Below, piece after piece: positions 43,481 to 54,200 of a stretch of 64,000 nt of DNA. Under the pieces are notes generated by a model that saw nothing but the letters and a program-made list of their open reading frames with translations, ran no database searches and was not told the origin of the DNA. The stretch spans positions 1-64,000 of the forward strand of contig JAUSNQ010000087.1 in assembly GCA_030655595.1 (NCBI GenBank), in the 5' to 3' direction. Position numbers and translations under genes: made by a program. The stretch is from Paludibacter sp. GTDB taxonomy: Bacteria > Bacteroidota > Bacteroidia > Bacteroidales > Paludibacteraceae. Every line of letters starts with the position of its first letter. Positions within the stretch are counted from its first letter, which is position 1.

Positions 43481-46400
43481 CTACACAGTATTAATATCAC
43501 CACCATCATTCTTCAGGTCTGTCGGGCTTTTTCCAAAATGCTTCTTGAAGCGAATACCAAAATAACCAAGTGAACTAAAACCTAGCTCATAAGCAATATC
43601 TGACACACTTTTATGAGGTTCATTTAAAATCATCCAGGCTGCACGTTTCATTTTGAGTGTTTGAATAAACTCTGCCGGAGATTCTTTTGTGATTTTTTTT
43701 ATTTTATTGCTTAGTAATGTTTTAGACATTGCCATCTCAGAACATAAAAGTGGCACTCCTAATTTTTCATCGTTTAAGTGTTCTCCTATAACAGAAACTA
43801 ACTTCTCTAAAAACAGCATATCATGTGTAGTACTGACGATTGTATCAGCAGATATTGAGATCGAATGTCGATATTTGTGAATCAATACTTCCCGGTTACG
43901 AAGTAAAGAATTACATTTGGCAATTAATATCTCAATACTAAAAGGTTTTATTATATAATCATCGGCTCCGGCACAAATACCCTCTATGTTCTGATCTTCA
44001 GTTGAACGTGCGGTTAAAAGTATGACTGGAATATGTGAAGTAGCCAATGTACCTTTGATTTTAGAACATAATTCTAAACCATCCATAACAGGCATCATTA
44101 CATCACTGACTATAATATCGGGTTGTTGCTTTTCTGCTAAAGTGAATGCATCCAATCCATTGGTTGATTTTAACACTTTAAATACCGGACTAAATAAAGA
44201 AAAAAGTAAATTTTGTAATTCCAGATCATCTTCTACAATCAGAATTTTTTTCTTTTCAGTCTTTATACTATCTTTGACTGTCTCAAAGTCTTGAGATAAT
44301 GTATTGTCTATATCGTCATTACTTTCAACATTCAAGGCATTATGTAATGACTCTGAATCGCTTTGAATAACCTCATTGCCTCTGGTGCCATCATTAAACC
44401 ATAATTTATCAGTAGGCAAAGCCACCGTAAAGACAGTACCTTCTCCTACTTTGCTTTCTGCCCAAATAAATCCTTGATGCTGTTCAATTATGTTTTTTGC
44501 TATTGACAATCCAATCCCGGTGCCTTTGTTGTACTTATCATAGGAAAAGTTAGTTGAGTCCTGATAAAAAGGATCAAATATCAGATCTATTTTCTTGCTT
44601 GATATACCTTGCCCAGTATCTGAAACTCGTATTGTTAACATGTTGACACACGTCTTCTTTCTAGCTTTAAAAACAAAAGATGTTAGCCAAGGAGCGATAA
44701 AAGCAATCTCAGATTTATTTATTGGAATATCAATATTTTCCAGATTCACTTCAATAATGACATTTCCTCCTTTTGGGGTATGCTTAAAAGCATTCATAAG
44801 TAAATTAAAAAAAACTTTTTGAAGTTGGTTGTAATCATAATAATAAAACATATTTACTTCTTCTAAATGGAGTTTGAAATTTATTTCCCGGTAGATTGCA
44901 TAAGATTGAAATGAGTTGTAAATATTGTTGATGAATTCTGAAAAGTTTTTATATGAAACAGATAAGAGTTTGTAACCTAAAACCTGTTTTTCAAATTCAA
45001 GTAGTTCCGTAACCAGTTCTTGCATCTTTTTAGCATTTTCGAATGCGCTGTGCAAATTGTTGCTTTGTGGCTTACTATTATTAACAAGCATGGCAAGATG
45101 ACCGATAATTAGGGTCAAAGGAGTTCGAATCTCGTGTGAAACATTGGTGAAGAAGCGAAGTCTAGCTTGTGCATTAGCTTCTTGCTGTTTCAATTTCTCA
45201 TGAAAAAGTATACGTGAATAAAAGAAATAGAAAACCCCAAAAACAAACAATATAAAAAGAATGAAATAGCCAAACTTTGCCAGTAATGTATCATACCAGG
45301 GAGGCAATGCTCGAATAGGCAATTTTATTTCCTTAATATCACTCATATTAAGGTCTGAATAAGCCCGAACTTTCAGAACATACTTTCCTGGAGGTAAGTT
45401 CATATAGATGATGGGTGACGAAAGTGAAAAGCGAGTCCATTCCGTCTCGTATCCTTCCAAGCGATATTCATGAAATGTGTGCTGAGTATGAGAAAACCCA
45501 GTTGATGCAACTTCTATGGCAATATTCTTTTGTAAATGGTTCAGTGAAATTCCTTTGGTATAAGTTAGTGAAAGTTTATCTTCCGATATCTGATCTAGTA
45601 CGTCAACATTATGATTATTAATGCGTAGCCGATCAAAATAAATTGATATAGGTTGTTCTACGTTTGTTAAATTATTTGACAACATTGCTATTCCTGTTGT
45701 TCCTCCTATGAGTATTTCCCCACTAACAAGGTGTAAAATACACCCGTTTCGAGTTGATCGAAGAGGAAATCCTTTTGAAGAATTATATGCAATACATCGT
45801 TTTTTTTCAGGGAAAAATAGTGAGAATCCACTGTTTGTACCCAATAAAATGACTCCTTCCTTTGTCTGACTTATAGTACTAATAAATTTATCTCCCAACC
45901 CAGCATTTTCATCATTAAAGAGTGTTGATTGATCGTTATCAATCATTAATAAACCATAGCGCAACACGGATATCCAGATTCGACCAATATCATCCTGATA
46001 AATTTCTTTAAATTGAACATCATCAGGAAAATTCAAAACTATTTTGTTTGATATTTTTTCAGTAGTCTTATTTGAAAAACAATACTTATAAACACCTATT
46101 CCAGTAATCCACAAATAATTGTCTTTATCTATCATCAACGAATGCACCAGAGATTGATAGGTCGAAACAGGATAGGCCTGATTAGTGTTTTCCATATCTA
46201 TTGCAAACATCCCATTAGTAGTACCGATATAGAGAGTTTCTTCATGGTAAACGATGTCATTTATTGCAACAATATTCTTATTCATTTGCTCATCATTAAA
46301 CAAAATTTTAGTGAGCTTATCCTGAGTTATTGAATAACAGTACAATCCCTCTAAATATGTGCCTATCCATATTACATCCTTGTCACGATCATAATATGCC

Positions 46401-47518
46401 GACTTAGTTTTTTTAATACTCGATAATACCAATTGAACATCACCTTTACTTTTTTGACGAAAAACGCCAGAACCATCTGTAAATATCCATAAATCTCCTC
46501 TTTTATCCTCTAACATGCGATTAACCATCGTTACATCTTCGTTAGTAGTATAAAGATAAAATGCTGCAGTTGATGAGTTGAATAAATACACTCCTGAAAA
46601 ATAAGTACCAACCCAGATATTCCCCTGTCTATCAGGGTACAATGCCCAAACTGACTTTTCTTCAGTGGAGCCAATTGAAAAGCTGACAATTTGTGTTTGA
46701 GTAAAATTAAGAACATTAACGCCATCCATCGTAGCCATCCAAATTTGTCCATTACTATCTTCACAAAAAGATCTGATAAAATTATTAGATATTTTTTGTC
46801 CAATATTCTCACTTGTTGAATATCTTTTTTGTGTAGTTCCGTTAACATCGACACAATATGCCCCGTAAGATATGGTTCCTACCCAAAGATAATCTCTTGA
46901 ATCAATGAATAATGCAGATATTTCACCAGGAAATTCTCCGACTTTCTCTAAATTGCTATTCATAGAGAACCGATATAAAGTCCCTTTTTGTGTTCCTAAC
47001 CAAACCTTACCTTGACCGCTGCTATATATATGACAAATAATTTCATTTGAAGGTAATAAAATACTTTTTTGAAACAAAGTGTCATGGTATATCTCTACTA
47101 CATTGCTATGCGCAACAAATAAGATGTTATTATAGATGGAAATATGTGAATTATCCCACCTGACTTTATCCTGTAAAATAATTTCTTTTTCGTTGGTCTT
47201 AACATTAATCCTCATTAAGCCATCAGTCATTGAACAATAAACATAATCATTGCTTCCTACTATTGGTTTCATCCCTATAGAATAAGCTATTACCTCTGCG
47301 CGACTACCATTAAACCGAATTAATCCTGCATTTGAATTTATCCACATAACACCACTTTCGCTTTGATAGAAAGAAGATACTGTATTATATGCTAAAAGTT
47401 CTAACTGCTTAATAACCGCAAATTGATATGTATCCCTTTGAGAAAAAAGAGTAGTGGATAAACACAAAAACAATAAATAAATGAAGTATTTCTTGGATGA
47501 AAGTGATCTTCTCTGCAT
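43481..47518 (-). CDS. Hybrid two-component system regulator (HTCS)
   Basis: A 1345-residue one-protein sensor and activator. A signal sequence (1-26) is followed by periplasmic beta-propeller repeats (about 30-620; IWVGTYFSGVYLF is one), a Y_Y_Y domain (about 650-735) and a membrane segment (about 748-770). Inside the cell come HisKA with His795 in SHEIRTP, HATPase (Asn909, Asp967 in SDTGQG, GTGIGLS at 999-1005), a receiver domain (1091-1205; Asp1097/1098, phospho-acceptor Asp1139, Lys1191) and an AraC-type helix-turn-helix (about 1230-1340). All key residues are present, so it should be functional. It probably senses an oligosaccharide made by the neighbouring PUL and activates the susC at 43270. 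The tandem repeats at 43336 and 29563 are its likely sites. Confidence 0.95.
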   Translation of the reverse strand: MQRRSLSSKKYFIYLLFLCLSTTLFSQRDTYQFAVIKQLELLAYNTVSSFYQSESGVMWINSNAGLIRFNGSRAEVIAYSIGMKPIVGSNDYVYCSMTDGLMRINVKTNEKEIILQDKVRWDNSHISIYNNILFVAHSNVVEIYHDTLFQKSILLPSNEIICHIYSSGQGKVWLGTQKGTLYRFSMNSNLEKVGEFPGEISALFIDSRDYLWVGTISYGAYCVDVNGTTQKRYSTSENIGQKISNNFIRSFCEDSNGQIWMATMDGVNVLNFTQTQIVSFSIGSTEEKSVWALYPDRQGNIWVGTYFSGVYLFNSSTAAFYLYTTNEDVTMVNRMLEDKRGDLWIFTDGSGVFRQKSKGDVQLVLSSIKKTKSAYYDRDKDVIWIGTYLEGLYCYSITQDKLTKILFNDEQMNKNIVAINDIVYHEETLYIGTTNGMFAIDMENTNQAYPVSTYQSLVHSLMIDKDNYLWITGIGVYKYCFSNKTTEKISNKIVLNFPDDVQFKEIYQDDIGRIWISVLRYGLLMIDNDQSTLFNDENAGLGDKFISTISQTKEGVILLGTNSGFSLFFPEKKRCIAYNSSKGFPLRSTRNGCILHLVSGEILIGGTTGIAMLSNNLTNVEQPISIYFDRLRINNHNVDVLDQISEDKLSLTYTKGISLNHLQKNIAIEVASTGFSHTQHTFHEYRLEGYETEWTRFSLSSPIIYMNLPPGKYVLKVRAYSDLNMSDIKEIKLPIRALPPWYDTLLAKFGYFILFILFVFGVFYFFYSRILFHEKLKQQEANAQARLRFFTNVSHEIRTPLTLIIGHLAMLVNNSKPQSNNLHSAFENAKKMQELVTELLEFEKQVLGYKLLSVSYKNFSEFINNIYNSFQSYAIYREINFKLHLEEVNMFYYYDYNQLQKVFFNLLMNAFKHTPKGGNVIIEVNLENIDIPINKSEIAFIAPWLTSFVFKARKKTCVNMLTIRVSDTGQGISSKKIDLIFDPFYQDSTNFSYDKYNKGTGIGLSIAKNIIEQHQGFIWAESKVGEGTVFTVALPTDKLWFNDGTRGNEVIQSDSESLHNALNVESNDDIDNTLSQDFETVKDSIKTEKKKILIVEDDLELQNLLFSLFSPVFKVLKSTNGLDAFTLAEKQQPDIIVSDVMMPVMDGLELCSKIKGTLATSHIPVILLTARSTEDQNIEGICAGADDYIIKPFSIEILIAKCNSLLRNREVLIHKYRHSISISADTIVSTTHDMLFLEKLVSVIGEHLNDEKLGVPLLCSEMAMSKTLLSNKIKKITKESPAEFIQTLKMKRAAWMILNEPHKSVSDIAYELGFSSLGYFGIRFKKHFGKSPTDLKNDGGDINTV

Positions 47519-47619
47519 ATTATTTGCTTTTAGAGGATTTGAGAAATTTAGGTTTTGAAAAGCCCAAATTATCTTCTGAAAGAATGACTCTAATTTTTTT
47601 GATCCCTCATAGAATCGTA

Positions 47620-47646
47620 CAAATATAATAATTTTTTCAGCACAAA
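47620..47646 (-). promoter_or_regulatory. Candidate promoter of the HTCS gene
   Basis: On the minus strand TTTG (47643-47646) and TATATTTG (47620-47627, exact -7 match) are 15 bp apart, slightly closer than usual. The leader to the ATG at 47518 would be about 95 nt. The rest of the 238 bp gap up to fecR shows nothing certain. Confidence 0.45.
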
Positions 47647-47756
47647 AAACATATGATTATTTGTCAAAAAAACAATTAAGCTCACTATGTTAACGTGAGG
47701 TCGAACACTTTATGGCTGTGTGGCGGGTGGTTGTTATTCTAGGGCTGCAAAAGAAA

Positions 47757-48791
47757 CTATTTTTTACAAACTTCGATTTTCTCTTTACTGAAATCTCCCG
47801 ATTGAGACCTTACTCGTTTTGTGTGAATATATTTGATGGGAGCTGAAAGTTTAAGCAGATTCAGTATTTCATCCAATGATTCTCCTTCAAATGTAGCACG
47901 ATATAAATGTGATGCAATTTCTTTGTCCTTCACTGAAATATCTACATTGTACATCAAACCGATTTTCTTGAAAACATAATCAAGCCGATCATCTCTAAAT
48001 GCCAGCACACCATCTTTCCATGACACCCATTTGTATGGATCAGTTTGGGTAAGCTGGTATTTATTTGACTGATTATTGAAGCTAACCCGCTGATTTGGCT
48101 GCATATCCAGTTTATGTTTTCCGTTGATATTCACACCTACTATCCCATGTACAAGCGTTACGGCAACAATCGTGTCGGTTGCATACGCTTCCACATTAAA
48201 TGCTGTACCTGTCGCTTCCACTTTCAGACGATCAGTATAAACAACAAATGGGTTTCTTTTGTCCGATTTAACTTCAAAAAAGGCTTCCCCCCTAAGTGAT
48301 ACATTTCGGGAACCACTTTTAAAATTGACCGGATATTTGAGTTGACTTCCTGAATTCAGCCATACTGCAGAACCATCTGGCAAGTTTATTTTAGAACGAA
48401 CACCATAAGGTGAAAATATCTCCTGATGAGCAATTTTCGAATTGAAGTCAGTATCCTGATTCAACAAATAACCCATCAATAGAATCACAGGTATAAACAG
48501 CACGGCAGCAATTCGTTGCCACCATACAATCGCAGGGGATTGAATCCATTTGCGATGACTATGGATTGCTGATATTTTACTTACAACAGCGGAGGTCGCT
48601 TTTTCTAAATCAATATCTTCAGGTCGAAATGCTGGCTGCGCCGATTGCCACAGATTCATTATATGACCCATATATTGCTTGTTTTCATCACTTTCTGACA
48701 ACCACTCATCCAGCATTATTTTTTCTTCAGACTTGATCTTACCTGAGAGAAATCTGACTATTATTATGTCAATTTTATTGTTTGTTTGCAT
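47757..48791 (-). CDS. FecR-type anti-sigma factor
   Basis: A 344-residue inner-membrane protein that holds the ECF sigma factor until a TonB-dependent receptor signals. The cytoplasmic N-terminal part (1-90) precedes one membrane helix (about 92-110, IAAVLFIPVILLMGYLL). The periplasmic FecR domain (about 120-215) contains LPDGSAVWLNSGSQLKYP and LRGEAFFEV. A DUF4974-type domain (about 255-325), DGVLAFRDDRLDYVFKKIG, is similar to STN and may receive the receptor signal. It lies 64 bp after the sigma gene, same operon. Its partner receptor is not adjacent; the STN-bearing SusC at 22386 is the only candidate visible. Confidence 0.95.
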   Translation of the reverse strand: MQTNNKIDIIIVRFLSGKIKSEEKIMLDEWLSESDENKQYMGHIMNLWQSAQPAFRPEDIDLEKATSAVVSKISAIHSHRKWIQSPAIVWWQRIAAVLFIPVILLMGYLLNQDTDFNSKIAHQEIFSPYGVRSKINLPDGSAVWLNSGSQLKYPVNFKSGSRNVSLRGEAFFEVKSDKRNPFVVYTDRLKVEATGTAFNVEAYATDTIVAVTLVHGIVGVNINGKHKLDMQPNQRVSFNNQSNKYQLTQTDPYKWVSWKDGVLAFRDDRLDYVFKKIGLMYNVDISVKDKEIASHLYRATFEGESLDEILNLLKLSAPIKYIHTKRVRSQSGDFSKEKIEVCKK

Positions 48792-48855
48792 CTTGTTATA
48801 CCTTACTAAAAGAACGACGATTTACAATTAGTTTTCCACATATATTTCAATATTT

Positions 48856-49422
48856 TTATGAAATTAAAAATGCAATGAGGATTAACAGGTATTCTTTCAA
48901 ATGATTTCTAAGTAAACTAATAGCTTTACTGATACGTACTTCCACGGTTCTTTCCGATACCTGCAACCTTTCTGCAATCTCTTTATATTTTAATCCTTTA
49001 AAACGATTCATCATAAATGCTTCCTTATAAGTCTGTGGGAGTTTATCTACAGCAATTTGCAATTTGTCCTGTAAATCAGAATACAAAACATAATTCTCAG
49101 TGTCAAGACAATCACTATAGTTGAACGCTTGAACGTATGATTCGTGGTCTCGTACTACTTGCTTGTGTCTTAGTTCGTCGAGACAACTATTTTGAACTGA
49201 ACGAATTAAAAATGATTTTAAAGACTTTTCTATTTCTATGCTATTTCTATCTGACCAAATTTTAAGAAATATATTTTGTACAATATCTTCACATTTCACC
49301 CTGTCCTTCAAGATGCTACCCCCGAACAACACTAAATCTTTATAGTACTTTCGAAATAAAAGCGTGAAAGCTTCCTGGTTTCCACGTTTTAGCTCTATCA
49401 GTAAATTTTGTTCGAAGTCCAT
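48856..49422 (-). CDS. ECF-type RNA polymerase sigma factor (FecI-like)
   Basis: A 188-residue sigma-70 family factor. Region 2 (about 22-88) includes DRVKCEDIVQNIFLKIW; region 4 (about 118-172) includes AFMMNRFKGLKYKEIAERL and SERTVEVRISKA. It ends in the hydrophobic tail YLLILIAFLIS. With the downstream FecR gene it forms a trans-envelope signalling pair that probably switches on a SusC/SusD operon when ligand binds. Transcription seems to start close to or within the hairpin at 49454-49502, because only about 25 bp separate that structure from the ATG. Confidence 0.95.
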   Translation of the reverse strand: MDFEQNLLIELKRGNQEAFTLLFRKYYKDLVLFGGSILKDRVKCEDIVQNIFLKIWSDRNSIEIEKSLKSFLIRSVQNSCLDELRHKQVVRDHESYVQAFNYSDCLDTENYVLYSDLQDKLQIAVDKLPQTYKEAFMMNRFKGLKYKEIAERLQVSERTVEVRISKAISLLRNHLKEYLLILIAFLIS

Positions 49423-49446
49423 GGTATAATAACTTTCCGGAAAACT

Positions 49447-49502
49447 AAAAAAAGCAGGAAAAAATGACGATAAGATTTTCCTTAAAAGTCATTTCATCCT
49501 GC
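49447..49502 (-). terminator. Rho-independent terminator after glpD
   Basis: Arms 49454-49468 and 49488-49502 pair over 15 positions with 13 matches around a 19 nt loop. On the minus strand a run of seven T (49447-49453) follows directly. It lies 64 bp after the glpD stop. A -7-like TATTTTTG (49502-49509) touches its upstream edge, so the same hairpin could also open the fecI transcript. Confidence 0.78.
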
Positions 49503-49565
49503 AAAAATATAAAAGTTATTCGAAAATAGCGTATTGATAACTTTGTAAAATATCCTTTTCTTACT

Positions 49566-51137
49566 CTATACCCTTGGAAGATATTTTTGCGCAATTTTGT
49601 TAAATGCCTCAATCTGTCCATCAATCCACACCTGATTGTATCCTAACTCATCAGCCATGATCTGTGCTACTACCGGTGCAGCTTCTATTGCAGCACGGGC
49701 GTCGACAATCAACAATCTTACACGGCGAGAGAGTACATCCTCTACGGTGCGAGCCATTTCCTTTCTGGCAGCCCATATTATTTCCGCAACTGTGTATTTG
49801 TAATCGGGATGAATAAGTGCTGCCATCATCGATTCGTTATCAATCATTTTCTTGATCGCAGGTTTATCTGATCCGTACACATACAAGTGGCTAGATACGT
49901 CTGGATTTAATTTATATCCATGGATTTTGAAAGTTCGGGATTTGCAGAGTCGCTTAGGCAAAAGATTTAATTTGATGGCTTTGTTCACCGTATCTTCTGA
50001 CATACGACGGTATGTAGTCCATCTACCTCCGGTAACGGTTATCAGATTGTGTTCAGTTACAAAGATCCTATGACTGCGTGATATCTCTTTGGATGTTTCG
50101 CCTTCCTTTATTGGTGCTGCTATTGGACGCTGACCGGCAAACATCGACAGGACATCTTTACGTTCAGGCTTGGGAGTCAAATACTTTCCGGCCGTTTCCA
50201 ATATAAAATCAATATCTTCATCCAATGGTACCGGTTCTATTTCATAATTGTCGCTGACAATGTCGGATGTCCCCAATATCACTTTATCATGCCACGGCAC
50301 TGCAAACAAAACCCTACCATTAGCAGCATCAGGAATCATCAGAGCACGATTGCTTTGTAAAAATATATTATCCAATACCAGGTGAACTCCCTGACTGGGT
50401 TGTACCATTCTCCGTTTTGATGGTACATCCATCCTGATGATATCATCAACCGATACCCCGGTGGCATTGACAACGCACTTCGATTTAATCTGATACACCT
50501 TTTCGGTTTCCATATCTTTTACTTCAACACCCGAAACAAGTCCTTTCTCGTCGTGTAAGATTCCAATTACCCGCATGTAGTTTACCGGACAAGCTCCTTG
50601 TTCAATGCATGACTGCGCCAGGTTGATTGCCAGACGCGAATCGTCGAACTGACCATCGTGATAGACAACACCGCCGCGCAAACCTTCCTTTTTGACAGTC
50701 GGAAGGTATTTCATAGTTAATCTTGTTGAGATTGGGGCTGAACGACCCAGTCTTAATTTACCCCATGATATGATATCGTATAAACTCAGTCCAATGGTGT
50801 ATAAAAAAACTTCAAAACGTGTGTAATTAGGAATTACAAACGACATATTCCTAACCAGATGAGGAGCGTTGCGACGTAAACGACCTCTTTCTACCGAGGC
50901 TTCTCGAACTAGTGCAACATCACCGCGTTTTAAATAACGCACACCACCGTGTACAAGCTTGGTGCTTCTGCTCGAAGTGTATTTGGCAAAATCATGTTGT
51001 TCGAACATGGCAACCTGATATCCCCGAAGTGCTCCGTCAAGAGTCACGCCCAGTCCGGTTGCTCCACCTCCAATGACAATCATGTCCCATACTTTATTGG
51101 TATCAGCAATTCTTCTGATTAATTTTTCCCGTTGCAT
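49566..51137 (-). CDS. glpD: Glycerol-3-phosphate dehydrogenase (FAD-dependent, GlpD type)
   Basis: A 523-residue membrane-associated flavoenzyme that oxidises glycerol 3-phosphate to dihydroxyacetone phosphate and passes electrons to quinone. The FAD-binding loop VIGGGATGLG is at 21-30, followed by SSRSTKLVHGGVRYLKRG, diagnostic of the family. VNATGVSVDDI and FAVPWHDKVILGTSDI are further family signatures, and a C-terminal DAO_C domain starts near residue 400. Length is normal. It has its own promoter candidate and terminator, so it is a single-gene unit between two SusC/SusD regions. It may be chance placement, or it may use glycerol phosphate freed by the phosphoesterases nearby (inference). 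Confidence 0.95.
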   Translation of the reverse strand: MQREKLIRRIADTNKVWDMIVIGGGATGLGVTLDGALRGYQVAMFEQHDFAKYTSSRSTKLVHGGVRYLKRGDVALVREASVERGRLRRNAPHLVRNMSFVIPNYTRFEVFLYTIGLSLYDIISWGKLRLGRSAPISTRLTMKYLPTVKKEGLRGGVVYHDGQFDDSRLAINLAQSCIEQGACPVNYMRVIGILHDEKGLVSGVEVKDMETEKVYQIKSKCVVNATGVSVDDIIRMDVPSKRRMVQPSQGVHLVLDNIFLQSNRALMIPDAANGRVLFAVPWHDKVILGTSDIVSDNYEIEPVPLDEDIDFILETAGKYLTPKPERKDVLSMFAGQRPIAAPIKEGETSKEISRSHRIFVTEHNLITVTGGRWTTYRRMSEDTVNKAIKLNLLPKRLCKSRTFKIHGYKLNPDVSSHLYVYGSDKPAIKKMIDNESMMAALIHPDYKYTVAEIIWAARKEMARTVEDVLSRRVRLLIVDARAAIEAAPVVAQIMADELGYNQVWIDGQIEAFNKIAQKYLPRV

Positions 51138-51185
51138 ATAGATGTCAGATAAAATTGAAATTTAAATTATCGATATGTGTTTGCA

Positions 51186-51193
51186 CAAAGTTA
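51186..51193 (-). promoter_or_regulatory. Candidate -7 box of glpD
   Basis: TAACTTTG on the minus strand, exact match to TAnnTTTG, about 50 bp before the ATG at 51137. No good -33 TTTG seen. Confidence 0.42.
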
Positions 51194-51269
51194 ATATAAT
51201 CTTTGACAATATATTCATATCTTTTAATATTTCAAAAACTACATAAAAAATTTGCATACTGGATTCACA

Positions 51270-54200
51270 TTACATTAATTTTACACATTTATAGTTGAAA
51301 GTTTGACTTTCAAATGATAATGTGACAACATACACCCCGGCTGGAAGATTCTTTGCACTAAAGCTTCTTTCTGAATTGGATAATTTCACTGCATCCAGCG
51401 TCCTTCCGCTCAGGTCGGAGACTTTCAGAGATAAAGTTGCAACATTACTTGCTGTCTTCAAATAAAAGCTATCTGTCAAAGGGTTATAATAAATTTGTAC
51501 ATCATTTTGGGAGAAAACTGATTCAACGGTAGTCAATGAAGTTGTAACTTGTTTTGTTTCTGATGCGTTTGACACATAAGCTCCATCGGTTGCTCGAACT
51601 CTATAATAGTAAGTTTTGTCTACTTCAACCCCTGTAACAACATGTGATGTACCAATAACCGCAAGACTTTGATAACCGGGAATAACATCCCCCGCCATAC
51701 CTTTGACAAAGATATTACTGATGCGGCTGGTTCCACCACTGGTGACGATATAGGCTGATGCTCCTGATGTCCTTAACGAAGACGTCATTGTCCATCTTAC
51801 AGAAACTTTTTCCTGATTGTCGCAGGCTGAAGGTAACGCTAAGTCCGTCAATATACTTGTAGTGCCATAAGCAGCGTTCGGCATAACCAAATCACTATTG
51901 GGAACATCAATCCATGCATGATTTTCACTCAAACGATACTGAACTTTCATGTTTTTGGGACCGTTACCAGAGGAATAAATCCATGATGATAATGTGAGTC
52001 CATAAAATCCGGTGGTATTTACATCAACCCGGAAGTGTTTTTTATACACACCATTTTCCCAACCCGTAGAAGAAACTGCAAAGGGACTGGATTCAGTTCC
52101 CTCTCCGGCGCCATACGGAATTGAATTTGTAGCATTTCCGGTTGCTGTACAACTAATGAACATATTTTCATTATTGGGTGTAAAAATATTGGGTTTGGCT
52201 ACAGTTCCGGCAACATAGGCTACAGGAAATGTCCAGGCTGCAACTATAGTTGAATCTGTAACTACTGAAAAATTAGCATTTTCAGAGACATCCAGCAAGT
52301 AGTCATTGGCATTGGGGTAGGCTTCCCATGAAACAGAAAAGCTTGTCGAGTTTACATCTGAAGCATCATTGATAACCGGACTTGCCGAAATTTTAGGTTC
52401 ACCCGTCAGCCACACATCATCGATTCGAATGCTGTTGGAAGTTGTTGCCGGTTTAACAAAGCGCAATCTTAAATCTTTAATCTCAGCATCTTCAGGTAAA
52501 TTAATTAACGGACTGCGATACCAGCCTGCAGATTCAAATATCTCATTGAACAGGAAAAAGAGTTGAACCCACGCCGTACCATTCCAATAATAAACATCTA
52601 AATCACTTCTTGCGTCAGTTATTGTTTTGCTGTATCCAAATGAAAGCTGAATGTTTTTAAAATCCGATGCATCGATTCCGTTCATAGCAAAGCCTCTCTC
52701 TGCACCTGGTTCTTCTGCCATAAAATAAACGTTATTACTTCCCGAACATTCGGGATAGGTAGGAGATGCACCCGCACTCACAACAGTGGCTCTCACATCA
52801 GGCTGATTAGGACAATCGCCTGAGGTAATGGTAATACTTGAATTATGCCAGCCTGTCCACGCTAATACAGAAGGAATTGGATTGGTTGTTGGAGCACCTT
52901 CGCCCATGCTTTCAGAAAAAAAAACCTGCCTCTGTGGTTCGGATTCTAATTTTTTGTTGAGATATTCTGTATATTTATTACCAAAGTTATCTGTAACAAC
53001 CACTTTTATTTCCGCTTGCTTGTCTTTCGGCGTATAATAAAACAAAGTTGGAGTTGTAGCAGGTTCTAAACTGGGTTTTCTGGTTGGTTTAGCGGGGCCA
53101 ATATAATAATCATACGCAATGGGATCGTAGCCGCTGGTATTAATCATGTTCCCTTTAAATACATCCCCTTCATATACTTCAACCTTCCATCCCTGACTAT
53201 AATTCCAGACATTAGCCACAATATTGTTGGTGAAATTTTGCACTGAACCAATCGGATATAAATTGAACTGATAATCCGGATTGCGTTTGGTTGACATAAA
53301 GTAATGACTAACGAGTTGATTCCCTTGAATCTCAAACACACCATAACCATTGGGACATCCATCGACATTGATATCGCCTGCCCAAGAATTCCCCATGGTT
53401 GGACTGAGCGTATATTCAACCATATCATTCGAAATGACGGTTTTATTCATCCTGTGGGTATGTCCGGAAAAGAAAACGACTTTATATCCTTTCAGCAAAT
53501 CGGATAATTTGCTAAAATTGGTTAATCCTGCTACACCTCCTCTTTTAAAAGCCGGAGCGTGCATGCCGACAATGATCAATTTATTTTTATCAACAAAACT
53601 CAGGTCTTGTTGCAGCCAGTTTAATTGTTCTTGCGAAATCTCTGTTTTATAATCTTGCCGGGTATTGTAAATGATGTTATCCAATGCAACAAAATGACAA
53701 TCGCCGCGGTTGTAAGAATAATATACCGGTCCGAAATAAGATTCGTAAATATGTGAAGACTCGTAATCGTTTCCTGTAACTTTTTCGTCATAGTCGTGAT
53801 TTCCAATAACCTGGTAGAAAGGAAATGATAATTTCTCAAAAGCTTTCACGTAATCGGGGTACATGGCAGGTGCATCCCAGAGCAAATCTCCGGCAGTCAT
53901 CCCAATGAATGTAACATCACGGGGGTATGTGTTTTTGAGCCATTCAATATGCGGAATAGCTTCAGCTGCGAAACGCTTCATATCTGCTGCAATTTGTGCT
54001 TGTGGGTCGGCCATGACCGTCAATACGATATGCTCATCTTTTTCTTGTTTAGTCAATGTGAAATTGACCGTGATGTTGGTAGTGGTACCTTTAATCGCTT
54101 TGTAAAAGCGGGGAATGTTTCTTTCATGAGGAACTTTGCAATCAGCAGGAACAGAAATAAAGATGTGTTTAGCCAAATTATTGCTAATTAAGGAGTATTG

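Noticed and set aside
47681..47699. CTCAC/GTGAG hairpin after fecR as terminator
   Set aside because: The stem is only 5 bp and the A-run that would become a U-tract starts 9 nt away. Too weak to call.
49382..49400. TTTTGTTC-like sequence near the fecI start as another HTCS site
   Set aside because: It is a single copy inside coding sequence, without the 22 bp partner.
51390..51425. DxQ in place of DxH in the T9SS phosphoesterase as a sign of inactivity (judged from residues 130-132 of the 51270-54395 product)
   Set aside because: As I recall, DPQ is common in this metallophosphoesterase subgroup, and all other metal ligands are intact.
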